Positions 29,599 to 37,538 of a stretch of DNA of 38,221 bases are shown here, one piece after another (positions within the stretch are counted from its first letter, which is position 1; each line of letters begins with the position of its first letter). The notes beneath the pieces are model-generated. The model was not told the origin of the DNA, did no database searches, and saw only the letters and a list, made by a program, of their open reading frames with translations. Origin of the DNA: an uncultured Neglectibacter sp. (GTDB lineage Bacteria > Bacillota > Clostridia > Oscillospirales > Acutalibacteraceae); NCBI GenBank assembly GCA_904419785.1, contig CAJFSY010000016.1:1-38221 (forward strand), in the 5' to 3' direction. A program made the position numbers and the translations under genes.

Positions 29599-32004
29599 TT
29601 AAACCCGTTTCATGGCCTTGCTTTGTAAGGCAAAGCGCAGGACGTTCCGGGCGCCGCGCTGCAGTTCTCCCAAAGTCAGGCCGCCTTCTCGCCGGTAAGA
29701 TTCCAACGGCGCTGGGTCGGGCGTGGTGGAGGAAGGCAGATCGCCGGGTTTGCATCCTGGCATAAGCACATCCACTTGGGCCCGGATGCGGTAAGCGCTG
29801 TCCCAGAGGGCGGGAAAGTCCGGGTCGGGGCTTGGACGCATCCACCAGTCGGTCAGCACGTTGCCTTCATAGCTCCATTCGCCCCGCAGGATGGCGGTGC
29901 AAAGATCATAGTTGTAATGGCTCCATACCCCGTTGATCTTATTATAGCTTGCCATGATGTTTTGGGGATGGCTTTCTTTGACGCAGATTTCAAATGCTTT
30001 GAGATAAATTTCCCGCAAGGCCCGTTCTGAAACACGGGAATCGTGTTTGTTCCGATTGGTTTCTTGATTGTTGCATGCCAAATGCTTCGGGCAAGCGGAA
30101 ACGCCATTCTTTTGAATCCCCCATACAGTAGCCGCAGCCATCCATCCAGTCAAAAGGGGGTCCTCAGAAAAATATTCAAAATTCCGGCCGCACAATGGGT
30201 TCCGGTGAATGTTCATCCCGGGGCTCAAGATCACATCGCTGCCTTTGAGAAGCATTTCACGGCCCAGAGCTTGGGATAAGCTTTCTACAAGAGCCGGGTT
30301 CCAGGTGCAGGCCAGAGCAGTCCCGCATGGGAGCAGAGATGTGTAAAATTGTAGCCGGATTCCCGAAGGGCCGTCGGTAGTAGTGATAGCCGGAACCCCC
30401 AGCTGCCGAAGCCTTTCCGTCACACCCGCAAAAGTGCCGGCATTGCCTTTGGTGCCCAGGGAGCTGTCCATGACAAAGTCGCCCCGGCTGAGAGCCGCCA
30501 GGTCTTCTGGAGTAAGCTGAGCGATGAAATCTTCCAGCGGCACTAATCCCAAAGCTACGTTTTGCAAAGTGATCCCTTTGTCGCCGGTGAAGGGGATCTC
30601 TTCCGGCAAGTTTCCCAAGATGCGCTGTTTTAATGAACGGGTAGCCGTGGGAACTGGTTCGTATGCTTTTTGGCCGTTCTGGTTCACCAGCCTTTGAAAT
30701 GGATGCAGGGGAGAGGGCGGACAGGTTTCTTCCAGCTGCAAGAGAACCCGAGTTTCGGACACGGGAATGCTTCCAACCAGGGAAGCAGCCCGGACATTTT
30801 CCCCTACATAGATGCGGTAGTCCCCCGCTTCCAATACCCAGGCAGACCGGTGACCGGTAACGCCGGAGTCATCATAACTGGCAGCGGCGCCCAAGGGGAA
30901 CGGGAGGGTGATGGTCTGATGCTCGCCCGGCTGGAGAAGGTGCGTCTTTTGAAATTGAACCAGGTTCCGCAGGGGTTTGCCCAGTTTGCCTTGAGGGGGC
31001 TCCACGTACACCTGTACCACGTCTTTTCCAGGGCGGGAACCGGTGTTCCTTACAGTAGCTTTTACGAAAGCTTTGTCGCCGTGTGGCGTGACGGTAATGT
31101 TTTCCAGGGAAAAAGTGGTGTAACTCAACCCAAAACCAAAGGGGAATTGAACAGCTTCGGGAGCGAATGTTTCAAAGTACCGATAGCCTACGTAAATATC
31201 CTCGGTGTAAAAGTTGTAATCCTGCCCCAAAAAATCTTTGGCGCTGGGATAATCCTCATAGCGGTAAGCAATGGTATCTGTGAGACGGCCGCAAGCGTCC
31301 TTTTTGCCTGTGAGTACATCAGCCGCGGCACTGCCGCTCTCCATGCCGCCCTGCCACAAAAGCAGCACCCCCTCAATGGGATAGTTTTCCAGCCAGGAAA
31401 GGTCCATGATGCTTCCAGCATTGATCACAACTACCGTATGGCGGAACGTGGCAGTTACCCGGGAAAGCAAGTTTTTTTCTTCCTGGGTGAGATAATAGCT
31501 GCCCGGTTCCAGGGTATTTTCCCGGGATTCTCCAGCCGCGCGGCCAATGACTATCAAGGCTGTGTCGCATCGGTCAGCGGCGGCTTTGATTTGATGCTCA
31601 TCCAAGGGCATTTCCTCAAAGTAACGTGGCCAGCGCCCCCAAAATCCCATGCTGGGTCGGTTGGAAGCGCTCCACTGAGTATAGGTGTGCAGCAAGTGTT
31701 TATCCAGCGTTATCCCTGCGTTTTGCAGGCCTTCGATCAGATTGATGGTGTAAGGAGGGTTCACGTCGCCGCCCGAGCCATATCCCACATAAAACCAGTC
31801 CAGCTGTACCCGGCCGAACACAGCGATAGGGTGGATTTTGTCAAAAGGCAGAACATGGTTCTCGTTTTTCAGTAGTACCGCGCTTTCCGCCGCGGCTTTC
31901 CTGCAAAGAGCGGGCATGGTTTCTTCCACGGTCTTTTCTCCAAAAACTTTCTTTTTTGTCAACTGCGCCAGTTCGTCCAGTACCCATTTCCGAAGTTTTT
32001 TCAA
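29599..32004 (-). CDS. GH3 beta-glucosidase-type glycosidase with inverted domain order
   Basis: 801 residues. The usual GH3 order is TIM barrel first. Here the alpha/beta-sandwich domain comes first (about 35-290, ESAVLLKNENHVLPF, GRAAGESRENTL, LLLWQGGMESGSAAADVLTG, FPFGFGLSYTTF), then the fibronectin III-like domain (~300-410), then the barrel (about 500-760) with TTDGPSGIR, KHLACNNQE and the nucleophile in NVLTDWW (Asp719). This inverted form is known for Ruminococcus albus and Butyrivibrio enzymes. No signal peptide, so it acts inside the cell on imported oligosaccharides. The start is TTG 32004 with AAGGAGG eight bases upstream. Divergent from a TetR gene. Confidence 0.92.
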   Translation of the reverse strand: MKKLRKWVLDELAQLTKKKVFGEKTVEETMPALCRKAAAESAVLLKNENHVLPFDKIHPIAVFGRVQLDWFYVGYGSGGDVNPPYTINLIEGLQNAGITLDKHLLHTYTQWSASNRPSMGFWGRWPRYFEEMPLDEHQIKAAADRCDTALIVIGRAAGESRENTLEPGSYYLTQEEKNLLSRVTATFRHTVVVINAGSIMDLSWLENYPIEGVLLLWQGGMESGSAAADVLTGKKDACGRLTDTIAYRYEDYPSAKDFLGQDYNFYTEDIYVGYRYFETFAPEAVQFPFGFGLSYTTFSLENITVTPHGDKAFVKATVRNTGSRPGKDVVQVYVEPPQGKLGKPLRNLVQFQKTHLLQPGEHQTITLPFPLGAAASYDDSGVTGHRSAWVLEAGDYRIYVGENVRAASLVGSIPVSETRVLLQLEETCPPSPLHPFQRLVNQNGQKAYEPVPTATRSLKQRILGNLPEEIPFTGDKGITLQNVALGLVPLEDFIAQLTPEDLAALSRGDFVMDSSLGTKGNAGTFAGVTERLRQLGVPAITTTDGPSGIRLQFYTSLLPCGTALACTWNPALVESLSQALGREMLLKGSDVILSPGMNIHRNPLCGRNFEYFSEDPLLTGWMAAATVWGIQKNGVSACPKHLACNNQETNRNKHDSRVSERALREIYLKAFEICVKESHPQNIMASYNKINGVWSHYNYDLCTAILRGEWSYEGNVLTDWWMRPSPDPDFPALWDSAYRIRAQVDVLMPGCKPGDLPSSTTPDPAPLESYRREGGLTLGELQRGARNVLRFALQSKAMKRV

Positions 32005-32037
32005 AACACGCGCCTCCTTGCTTTCTCATACGTGACA

Positions 32038-32066
32038 ATTTTAATACTGGCCGGTATTTCAGTCAA
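32038..32066 (-). promoter_or_regulatory. Promoter for the GH3 gene with a dyad in the spacer
   Basis: On the minus strand, TTGACT (32061-32066), a 17-bp spacer and TAAAAT (32038-32043). Inside it lies a 16-bp near-perfect palindrome (32043-32058, one mismatched pair: AATACTGGCCGGTATT), a likely operator. Confidence 0.82.
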
Positions 32067-32162
32067 TATGCCATTTATTTTCTGTAAGAAAGTGGAGATG
32101 CTCAAAGTACAACTTCCCTCGGTTTTGGTCGGGGCATTGAGAAGAAAGTTTTATGAAAGCAT

Positions 32163-32191
32163 TTGAAAAATCAGTAAAGCTATACTATACT
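32163..32191 (+). promoter_or_regulatory. Promoter for the TetR-family gene
   Basis: TTGAAA (32163-32168), a 17-bp spacer and TATACT (32186-32191), 27 bp before the start codon. Confidence 0.82.
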
Positions 32192-32203
32192 GAACATTGT
32201 TCA
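32191..32203 (+). promoter_or_regulatory. Probable TetR autoregulatory operator
   Basis: TGAACATTGTTCA is a perfect 13-bp palindrome that overlaps the last -10 base and the likely transcription start of the TetR gene. Position and symmetry suit binding by the encoded repressor. Confidence 0.65.
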
Positions 32204-32218
32204 TAATGAGGTGGTTGG

Positions 32219-32776
32219 ATGAACAAATCCGTGATCACAAAAGAAGATATTTTAAAAGCCAGCCGTGAATTGATTCAGCGGCAGGGCTGGTCGGCTGTAA
32301 ATATCCGCTCGGTTGCGGCAGCTTGCGGCGTTTCTGTTGGGTCAATTTACAACTATTTTGAATCGAAATTAGAATTGGTAAGCGCCGCAGTGGAAAGCAT
32401 TTGGTGTGAGATCTTCCGTCGGCCGGAAAACGAAGGCATTTTTCGAGATACATTGGCGTGTGTCCAGTGGATCTATAGCCGCATGGAATATGGCTGCAAA
32501 GAATATCCAGGCTTTTTTACCCTGCATTCTCTGGGATTTATGGGGGAGGATAAGCCGGATGGAAAGCGGCGGATGCAGCGTACCTGGCAGCACATTTTGG
32601 ATAGTTTGTGTTCTGTTTTAAAACGGGACGAAAAAATCCGGCCCAACGCTTTTGACCAGCGGTTTACTCCGGAAAAATTTGCCGGCATCCTGTTTTCGTT
32701 GATGCTTTCCGCTTTGCTGCGGCAGGATTATGACCCTGGCGCAGTGCTGGAACTGATCCGCAGAACGCTTTATTGA
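32219..32776 (+). CDS. TetR/AcrR-family transcriptional regulator
   Basis: 185 residues. The N-terminal HTH (about 8-55) reads ITKEDILKASRELIQRQGWSAVNIRSVAAACGVSVGSIYNYFESKLELV, the TetR signature with the recognition helix VSVGSIYNYF. The C-terminal ligand-binding domain is unlike known subfamilies that I can name. The promoter and palindromic operator upstream suggest self-repression. It heads a run of three small membrane-protein genes and is divergent from the GH3 gene. RBS ATGAGGTGG. Confidence 0.93.
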   Translation: MNKSVITKEDILKASRELIQRQGWSAVNIRSVAAACGVSVGSIYNYFESKLELVSAAVESIWCEIFRRPENEGIFRDTLACVQWIYSRMEYGCKEYPGFFTLHSLGFMGEDKPDGKRRMQRTWQHILDSLCSVLKRDEKIRPNAFDQRFTPEKFAGILFSLMLSALLRQDYDPGAVLELIRRTLY

Positions 32777-32778
32777 AG

Positions 32779-32803
32779 TCCCCAAGATGGCGGGGATTTT
32801 TTA
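32779..32803 (+). terminator. Weak terminator-like hairpin after the TetR gene
   Basis: A 5-bp stem TCCCC/GGGGA (32779-32783 with 32792-32796) plus T run. Partial read-through to the downstream genes is likely. Confidence 0.5.
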
Positions 32804-32844
32804 TGCGAGATAATGAACGATGTTCAGATGAAAGGGGGAACCGT

Positions 32845-33276
32845 ATGCGTGTCAAGAGGAACACATTACTGCTAATTGCCTGTCTTGTGTGGAGTGCGGC
32901 GGGGTTCAATATTTTCCGAATCGGCTTTTTGGCATATCCCGGTTATGTGACGTTGTGGAATCTGTTGCTTTCTGTGGTGGTCTTTGGGGTTTTTCAAAAG
33001 TTCGTTTTTGGAAAACTGGTGGTAAAACATACGGCGAGAATTAAAAGCTATTTGGAAGAACGACAATTTTTTCTAAAATTTTTTGATGGAAAATCCTTTG
33101 CGATTATGGCGGTGATGATGACCGGAGGGGTCGGCCTTCGGGTGTCTGGAATCGTACCGGAACAATTTATCGCAGTATTTTATTCCGGGTTAGGAGCGTC
33201 GCTGTTTTTGGCGGGGATCTTATTTGGCCGCAACTATGGCAAAGCGGTTTTATCCGCAGCTGATAGCGGGAAATAA
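32845..33276 (+). CDS. Small membrane protein of unknown function
   Basis: 143 residues from ATG 32845 (MRVKRNTLL), which has AAAGGGGG upstream; longer readings to 32773 cross the hairpin and are rejected. About four membrane helices with a charged cytoplasmic loop (KHTARIKSYLEERQ). I do not recognise the family. Same direction and close to the TetR gene and the two following membrane-protein genes, so they probably share regulation. Confidence 0.7.
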   Translation: MRVKRNTLLLIACLVWSAAGFNIFRIGFLAYPGYVTLWNLLLSVVVFGVFQKFVFGKLVVKHTARIKSYLEERQFFLKFFDGKSFAIMAVMMTGGVGLRVSGIVPEQFIAVFYSGLGASLFLAGILFGRNYGKAVLSAADSGK

Positions 33277-33300
33277 ATTTGTATCAAAAGGAGAATGTGT

Positions 33301-33966
33301 ATGCCGGCAGTTATGGAAACCCTTTTTGACGCGGTGTATCTTGTTTCGGTGGTCGTAATCGGCATATTGATGATCCGCGGATGCAAGGGCAACAGCCAGT
33401 TCCGCTTGTTTGGAATTATGGCGGTGGTGCTGGGGGCAGGGGATGCTTTTCATTTAATTCCTCGGGCGGTTGCGTTGTGCACTACAGGATTGGAAAATTA
33501 TACGGTTGCTTTAGGGTTGGGAAAATGGATCACCTCTGTTACCATGACGATTTTCTATGTGTTGCTGTACCATGTGTGGCGTAAACGATATCATGTAGAA
33601 GGAAATAGCATGTTGACGGCTATAGTGTATGGTCTGGCAGCGCTGCGGATTTTGCTGTGTATGATGCCCCAAAACCAGTGGCTTAGTGCTCAAGCGCCGC
33701 TTTCCTGGGGAATTTACCGGAATATTCCTTTCGCGTTGCTGGGACTGGTAGTGATTTTATTGTTCTATAAAAGCGCATCCAAGCATCAAGACCGGGCTTT
33801 CCGCTGGATGTGGCTCACAATTGTGCTGAGTTTTGGTTTTTATATTCCAGTAGTGCTTTGGGCGGATGCAGTTCCGTTGATCGGAATGCTCATGATCCCC
33901 AAAACATGTGCTTATGTGTGGACCGTGCTGATTGGCTATTTTGCTATGAAAAAGGAATGTAAATAA
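33301..33966 (+). CDS. Polytopic membrane protein of unknown function
   Basis: 221 residues, about six or seven helices with short loops. ATG 33301 is chosen because AAAAGGAG lies 7 bases upstream; the ATG at 33295 is too close. There are scattered His residues (FHLIPR, YHVWRKRYH) in and near helices. I cannot name the family. It lies 24 bp after the previous gene and 12 bp before the DUF2871 gene. Confidence 0.7.
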   Translation: MPAVMETLFDAVYLVSVVVIGILMIRGCKGNSQFRLFGIMAVVLGAGDAFHLIPRAVALCTTGLENYTVALGLGKWITSVTMTIFYVLLYHVWRKRYHVEGNSMLTAIVYGLAALRILLCMMPQNQWLSAQAPLSWGIYRNIPFALLGLVVILLFYKSASKHQDRAFRWMWLTIVLSFGFYIPVVLWADAVPLIGMLMIPKTCAYVWTVLIGYFAMKKECK

Positions 33967-33978
33967 GGAGAAATGACA

Positions 33979-34398
33979 ATGAAACGATATGTAAATACAG
34001 CGTTGATTTACGCAGTTTTAGCTATGGTAGGAGGCGTGTTTTATCGTGAGTTTACTAAGTTCCACGGGTTCACCGCGAAAACGGCTCTTTCGGTAGTACA
34101 TACCCATTATTTCTTGCTGGGAATGGTGTTTTTCCTTTTCCTGCTTTTGTTGGAAAAGAATTTTTCGTTTACGCAGGGCAAAACGGGCAAAGTCTTGTTG
34201 GTTTACCACGTTGGGTTGAATCTTACCGCAATTATGTTTTTGGTGAGAGGGATATTCCAGGTGCTGGGCACGAACCTGTCGTCGGGTGCCAGCGCCGCTA
34301 TTTCTGGATTTGCCGGCATCGGCCACATTTTGTTGGGAGTCAGCTTGGTTTTGTTGCTTCTGCAAATTAGAAAAAGCGTATCAGCCCCGCAAAAATAA
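33979..34398 (+). CDS. DUF2871-family membrane protein
   Basis: 139 residues, four helices. The sequence matches my memory of DUF2871: YAVLAMVGGVFYREFTKFHGFTAKTALSVVHTHYFLLGMVFFLFLLLLEKNF, then VYHVGLN and FLVRGIFQVLG. Conserved His residues (HTH, YHVG) inside helices hint at metal or haem binding or proton transfer, but function is unknown. ATG 33979 is chosen for AAGGAG eight bases upstream; the ATG at 33973 is only 2 bases from it. Last gene of the TetR-led group. Confidence 0.78.
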   Translation: MKRYVNTALIYAVLAMVGGVFYREFTKFHGFTAKTALSVVHTHYFLLGMVFFLFLLLLEKNFSFTQGKTGKVLLVYHVGLNLTAIMFLVRGIFQVLGTNLSSGASAAISGFAGIGHILLGVSLVLLLLQIRKSVSAPQK

Positions 34399-34431
34399 CA
34401 AACTTTATAGCAGTATCAGACGAATAAAAAA

Positions 34432-34461
34432 AGCTTGGAAGTTTTTGGCTTCCAAGCTCTT
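34432..34461. terminator. Bidirectional terminator
   Basis: A perfect 10-bp stem AGCTTGGAAG/CTTCCAAGCT (34432-34441 with 34449-34458), A run on the left and T-rich on the right, between convergent genes. Confidence 0.9.
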
Positions 34462-34479
34462 TATTATTTCGTGGTTTTC

Positions 34480-36063
34480 TTACCACCTCTCGGCGCTCCA
34501 GTCCAGGAATGCGCCGGTAGAGGCGTCGATTTCAAATTCGTACTCAACACCGTTGTACCAGGCTTCGCCTTCGTAAATCTTACGGCCGTCGTCCCAGTCC
34601 TGATGGATACGTACATTTTGAGCGGTCATACCAGGCACTTTGGCAAGAACCAAGTTGCGGGCCTGATCCAAGGTGATGGGGTTGCCACCGGGAACACTGG
34701 GAGCCCAGCCTTCAATATCACTGTCATAGCTGATGATCGCGCCGGTGGCTTTATCGATCTCATAATCGTACTCAACATTGCCGGAGTAGAATTCTACTTC
34801 ATAAATGTTGCGTCCGTCATCCCAGTCCTCACGAACACGGTAGAAGGTAACGTTGGAAGCGCTGAGGCCCGCGTGTTTCAGGGCGATGCTCTTAGCTTCT
34901 TCCTGAGTGATGCCGCCAGTAGTTCCGGGATTGCTGGGAGCCCAGCCTTCGATATCGCTGTCAAAGCTGACGATCGCGCCGGTTGCTTTATCGATTTCAT
35001 AATCGTACTCGATATTTCCGGAATAGAATTCTATTTCATAGACATTGCGGCCATTTTCCCAGTCCTCAACGACACGGTAGAAGGTAACATTGGAAGCGCT
35101 GAGGCCCGCGTGTTTCAGAGCGATGCTCTTTGCTTCTTCCTGAGTGATGCCGTCGGTGGTTCCGGGATTGCCGGGAGCCCAGCCTTCAATATCGCTGTCA
35201 TAGCTGACGATGGCACCGGTAGTTTTATCGATCTCATAATCGTACTCAATGTTGCCGGAGTAGAATTCTACTTCATAAACATTGCGGCCATTTTCCCAAT
35301 CTTCATAGACACGGTAGAAAGTGACATCGGAAGCGCTCAGACCAGCATGTTCCAAAGCGATGCGTTTGGCATCCTCTTGGGTGATGGCGCCTGTGGGATC
35401 GCCGTTTCCACTGCCTTCGCTGGGCCCGTCATAGGTGTGGCAAAGCACTACAGCAGCCTCTGCGCGGGTCATGGAAGAAGAACCTCCAAAGCTACCCTGG
35501 GCGTCGTTACCGCTGAGCAAGCCCATGGCGTAGCAGGCCAACACAGCTTCCTGATATTCTTTCGGTACGGATGCCCAGTCACCGATGTAAAGGTGAGCGG
35601 TGCTGTAACTCCATCTTCTGCTTCCATCGGCGGACATAAATCCGTTGCTGGTAGGACGAAGCATTCCTGATTCATCAGCGATGTTAAAAAGTACAGCCGC
35701 CATATTATACCGAGTGATGGGTGCGTTCAATACTGCGCTGTTGCCCATACCATGAGTCAGTAATCCGTGGTTGTTGGCGGTGTTTACATATCCTTGGTAC
35801 CAGGGTTCTCCGGGCTGAGCCTCAGTGACCTCATTGGGATAGAAGGATTTTGTGACCATTGTTACAAATTCCGCTCCCGTCACCCGGGACTCCGGCTCGT
35901 AACGGCCATTTCCCACGCCGCTGACCCAGCCTGCGGTAGCGGCGCGCTCCACATAATTATAGGCCCAGTGGGAAGTTGTCACATCTTGGAAATCTCTGCC
36001 CGCTGCGGAAACCGGCACAGCCAATGTCAACGCAAGAGCAGCCGCGGCAATAATTTTTTTCAT
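34480..36063 (-). CDS. S-layer-homology surface protein with four PepSY domains
   Basis: 527 residues from ATG 36063 (AAAGGGG upstream; the reading to 36129 lacks an RBS). A Sec signal peptide MKKIIAAAALALTLAVPVSAA is followed by three SLH domains (about 25-215; DVTTSHWAYNYVERAATAGW, ITRYNMAAVLFNI, SSMTRAEAAVVLCHTYD), which bind secondary wall polymers. A short Gly/Ser linker leads to four PepSY domains, each with ITQEEAKSIALKHAGLS and a YDYEIDKATGAI-type end. The first three are nearly identical, 79 residues apart; the fourth has diverged. PepSY domains often act as inhibitors or as propeptide-like modules. The partner is unknown. Confidence 0.93.
   Translation of the reverse strand: MKKIIAAAALALTLAVPVSAAGRDFQDVTTSHWAYNYVERAATAGWVSGVGNGRYEPESRVTGAEFVTMVTKSFYPNEVTEAQPGEPWYQGYVNTANNHGLLTHGMGNSAVLNAPITRYNMAAVLFNIADESGMLRPTSNGFMSADGSRRWSYSTAHLYIGDWASVPKEYQEAVLACYAMGLLSGNDAQGSFGGSSSMTRAEAAVVLCHTYDGPSEGSGNGDPTGAITQEDAKRIALEHAGLSASDVTFYRVYEDWENGRNVYEVEFYSGNIEYDYEIDKTTGAIVSYDSDIEGWAPGNPGTTDGITQEEAKSIALKHAGLSASNVTFYRVVEDWENGRNVYEIEFYSGNIEYDYEIDKATGAIVSFDSDIEGWAPSNPGTTGGITQEEAKSIALKHAGLSASNVTFYRVREDWDDGRNIYEVEFYSGNVEYDYEIDKATGAIISYDSDIEGWAPSVPGGNPITLDQARNLVLAKVPGMTAQNVRIHQDWDDGRKIYEGEAWYNGVEYEFEIDASTGAFLDWSAERW
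34700..35400 (-). repeat. Three near-identical tandem repeats of 237 bp inside the SLH-PepSY gene
   Basis: The same block starts near 34701, 34938 and 35175, exactly 237 bp (79 codons) apart, with only scattered differences. The identity at DNA level, including third positions, implies recent duplication or gene conversion and allows copy-number change by recombination. Confidence 0.85.
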
Positions 36064-36185
36064 TTTTATTTCCCCTTTCAAATACTTAATCCAGCCGATA
36101 CAAGTATTTAGCAAATGCAACACTGACAACTGGCATTTAACAGTGAGTACCGTGCTGGTGAGGTGTCTTTTGCTTGACTGTGACT

Positions 36186-36213
36186 ATAATATACCTTTGG
36201 AAAATTAAAGCAA
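36186..36213 (-). promoter_or_regulatory. Promoter for the SLH-PepSY gene
   Basis: On the minus strand, TTGCTT (36208-36213), a 16-bp spacer and TATTAT (36186-36191). The leader to the ATG at 36063 is ~115 nt. Confidence 0.6.
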
Positions 36214-36313
36214 GATTAAAAAAGATTAAAATGAAAAAAATTTGAAAATTTTTCTTTTTCCAGATGCCAAAGAGAAAAAAGAGCATAAGTGTATTTCATT
36301 TGCGCAAAATTTC

Positions 36314-36343
36314 TTGCCTTTCGACAAAGAGATATGCTATAAT
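36314..36343 (+). promoter_or_regulatory. Promoter for smpB-ssrA
   Basis: TTGCCT (36314-36319), an 18-bp spacer and a perfect TATAAT (36338-36343), about 40 bp before the smpB start. Confidence 0.72.
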
Positions 36344-36385
36344 AATATGGCTTAATGGCGACATACTTTTTAAGGAGGAATCCTC

Positions 36386-36853
36386 GTGGCGGGCAAATCC
36401 AACACAAAGACCATTGCGCAAAACAAAAAAGCCTTCCACGATTATTTCATCGAGGAAAGCTTTGAAGCCGGAATCGAACTTGTAGGCACGGAAGTAAAAT
36501 CCCTGCGCCAGGGTCGGGCCAACTTAAAAGACGCCTGGTGTTCCGTGGTAAACGGGGAAATGCTTTTAAACGGCTGCCATATCAGCCCTTATGATTTTGG
36601 CAACATCTTCAACCGGGACCCCATGCGGGTGCGGCGGCTGTTGATGCACAAAAAGGAGATTCTTCGGCTTTATGGCATCGTAAAGCAGCAAGGATATTCC
36701 CTGATCCCTCTATCTTTATATTTTAAAGATTCCCGGGTAAAGGTGCAGGTAGGTTTATGCCGCGGCAAAAAGCTTTATGACAAACGGGCCGACATGGCGG
36801 AAAAAGCCGCTAAACGTGATATAGAACGCACGTTAAAGGAACGCAATCGATAA
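36386..36853 (+). CDS. smpB: SsrA-binding protein SmpB
   Basis: 155 residues. SmpB binds the tRNA-like domain of tmRNA and brings it to stalled ribosomes. Family signatures are clear: [51 protein letters not shown], and the basic C-terminal tail ([23 protein letters not shown]) that enters the mRNA channel. The start is GTG 36386 with a perfect AAGGAGG. It ends 6 bp before the mature 5' end of tmRNA, so the rescue pair is adjacent and probably co-transcribed. Confidence 0.97.
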   Translation: MAGKSNTKTIAQNKKAFHDYFIEESFEAGIELVGTEVKSLRQGRANLKDAWCSVVNGEMLLNGCHISPYDFGNIFNRDPMRVRRLLMHKKEILRLYGIVKQQGYSLIPLSLYFKDSRVKVQVGLCRGKKLYDKRADMAEKAAKRDIERTLKERNR

Positions 36854-36859
36854 TTTTAT

Positions 36860-37208
36860 GGGGATGTAAAGGTTTCGACGGGGAAGGAGAGCCCTGGTAA
36901 GCGAGCAGCGGTGCGGAGCCGCTATAAAATCCGCAAACTTTAAAATTAAACGACAACGAACCTGTTGCTGTTGCTGCTTAATTAAGCAGCCGTTCTACCT
37001 TGGAGTACCGCGGCCAAGGATAGAGCGTCGATGAGCGGTGAACGTGAACGAGGCGATGCCCTTAACCTCGTCACGGCATAAGGGCTACTAAAGCTTCAAG
37101 CCTGCTTTTGGGCGTGAAGCCGCGGGAATTTTAAAACAAAAGCTACGCTCGTAGAAAGCCTTGGTAATCCTTTTTCGGACGCGGGTTCGATTCCCGCCAT
37201 CTCCACCA
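36860..37208 (+). ncRNA. ssrA: Transfer-messenger RNA
   Basis: The 5' end GGGGATGTAAAGGTTTCGACGGGG and the 3' end GGGTTCGATTCCCGCCATCTCCACCA form the tRNA-like domain, with CCA encoded. The tag reading frame ends in NDNEPVAVAA followed by TAA (36949-36981), with the expected Ala-Ala C-terminus recognised by ClpXP; the exact resume codon upstream is uncertain. Pseudoknot-forming GC blocks follow (37000-37130). It lies directly after smpB. Confidence 0.97.
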
Positions 37209-37228
37209 GAGGTTGCGCCCCAGGCAAG

Positions 37229-37263
37229 TCGCGAATTTCACTTTTGTGGGGTTCGCGATTTTT
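37229..37263 (+). terminator. Terminator after tmRNA
   Basis: Stem TCGCGAA/TTCGCGA (37229-37235 with 37252-37258) followed by TTTTT. Confidence 0.8.
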
Positions 37264-37361
37264 GCTGCACGCGTTTTTGGTTTCATTTTTGTTCAGTAAG
37301 GCCAGAGTAGCAAGCGTCGAATTATTTTTTCGAAATAATTGGGCGCTTATTTACAGAAAGG

Positions 37362-37388
37362 GAGACACTTTTTGAGAGTGTCTCTTTT
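37362..37388 (+). terminator. Second terminator downstream of tmRNA
   Basis: Stem GAGACACT/AGTGTCTC (37362-37369 with 37377-37384) plus T run. Confidence 0.85.
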
Positions 37389-37446
37389 TCTATTTTCAAA
37401 ACATCCACGAATTTTCGGAGACAAACACTGCAGTTTAAAGCACAGC

Positions 37447-37488
37447 AAAAAATAACGGACACCTGGTATGAAAACCAGGTATCCGTTA
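37447..37488 (-). terminator. Minus-strand terminator of the right-edge gene
   Basis: A 15-bp stem with one mismatch (37453-37467 with 37474-37488) is followed, on the minus strand, by TTTTTT (37452-37447). Confidence 0.88.
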
Positions 37489-37538
37489 CGTTGTTGTTGA
37501 CTTAGCTTACCAACAGGACGACACAGGAGCCAACGCCG

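Larger units (their letters stand above)
37209..37538. other. Intergenic region downstream of tmRNA
   Basis: I see no gene here. It holds two plus-strand hairpin terminators, an AT-rich hairpin near 37319-37340, and a minus-strand terminator at 37447-37488. The 3' end of ssrA is a common integration site, but I find no direct repeat of it within the window. Confidence 0.5.

Noticed and set aside
30670-31875. 401-codon plus-strand ORF opposite the GH3 gene
   Set aside because: It mirrors the GH3 coding frame; no RBS or promoter, and the product has no recognisable domain.
34700-35400. Possible CRISPR-like array
   Set aside because: The repeats are 237 bp long, in frame, and encode PepSY domains; there are no short repeats with unique spacers anywhere in the window.
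34435-35670. 411-codon plus-strand ORF with apparent repeats
   Set aside because: Its repeats are the antisense shadow of the PepSY repeats in the real minus-strand gene.
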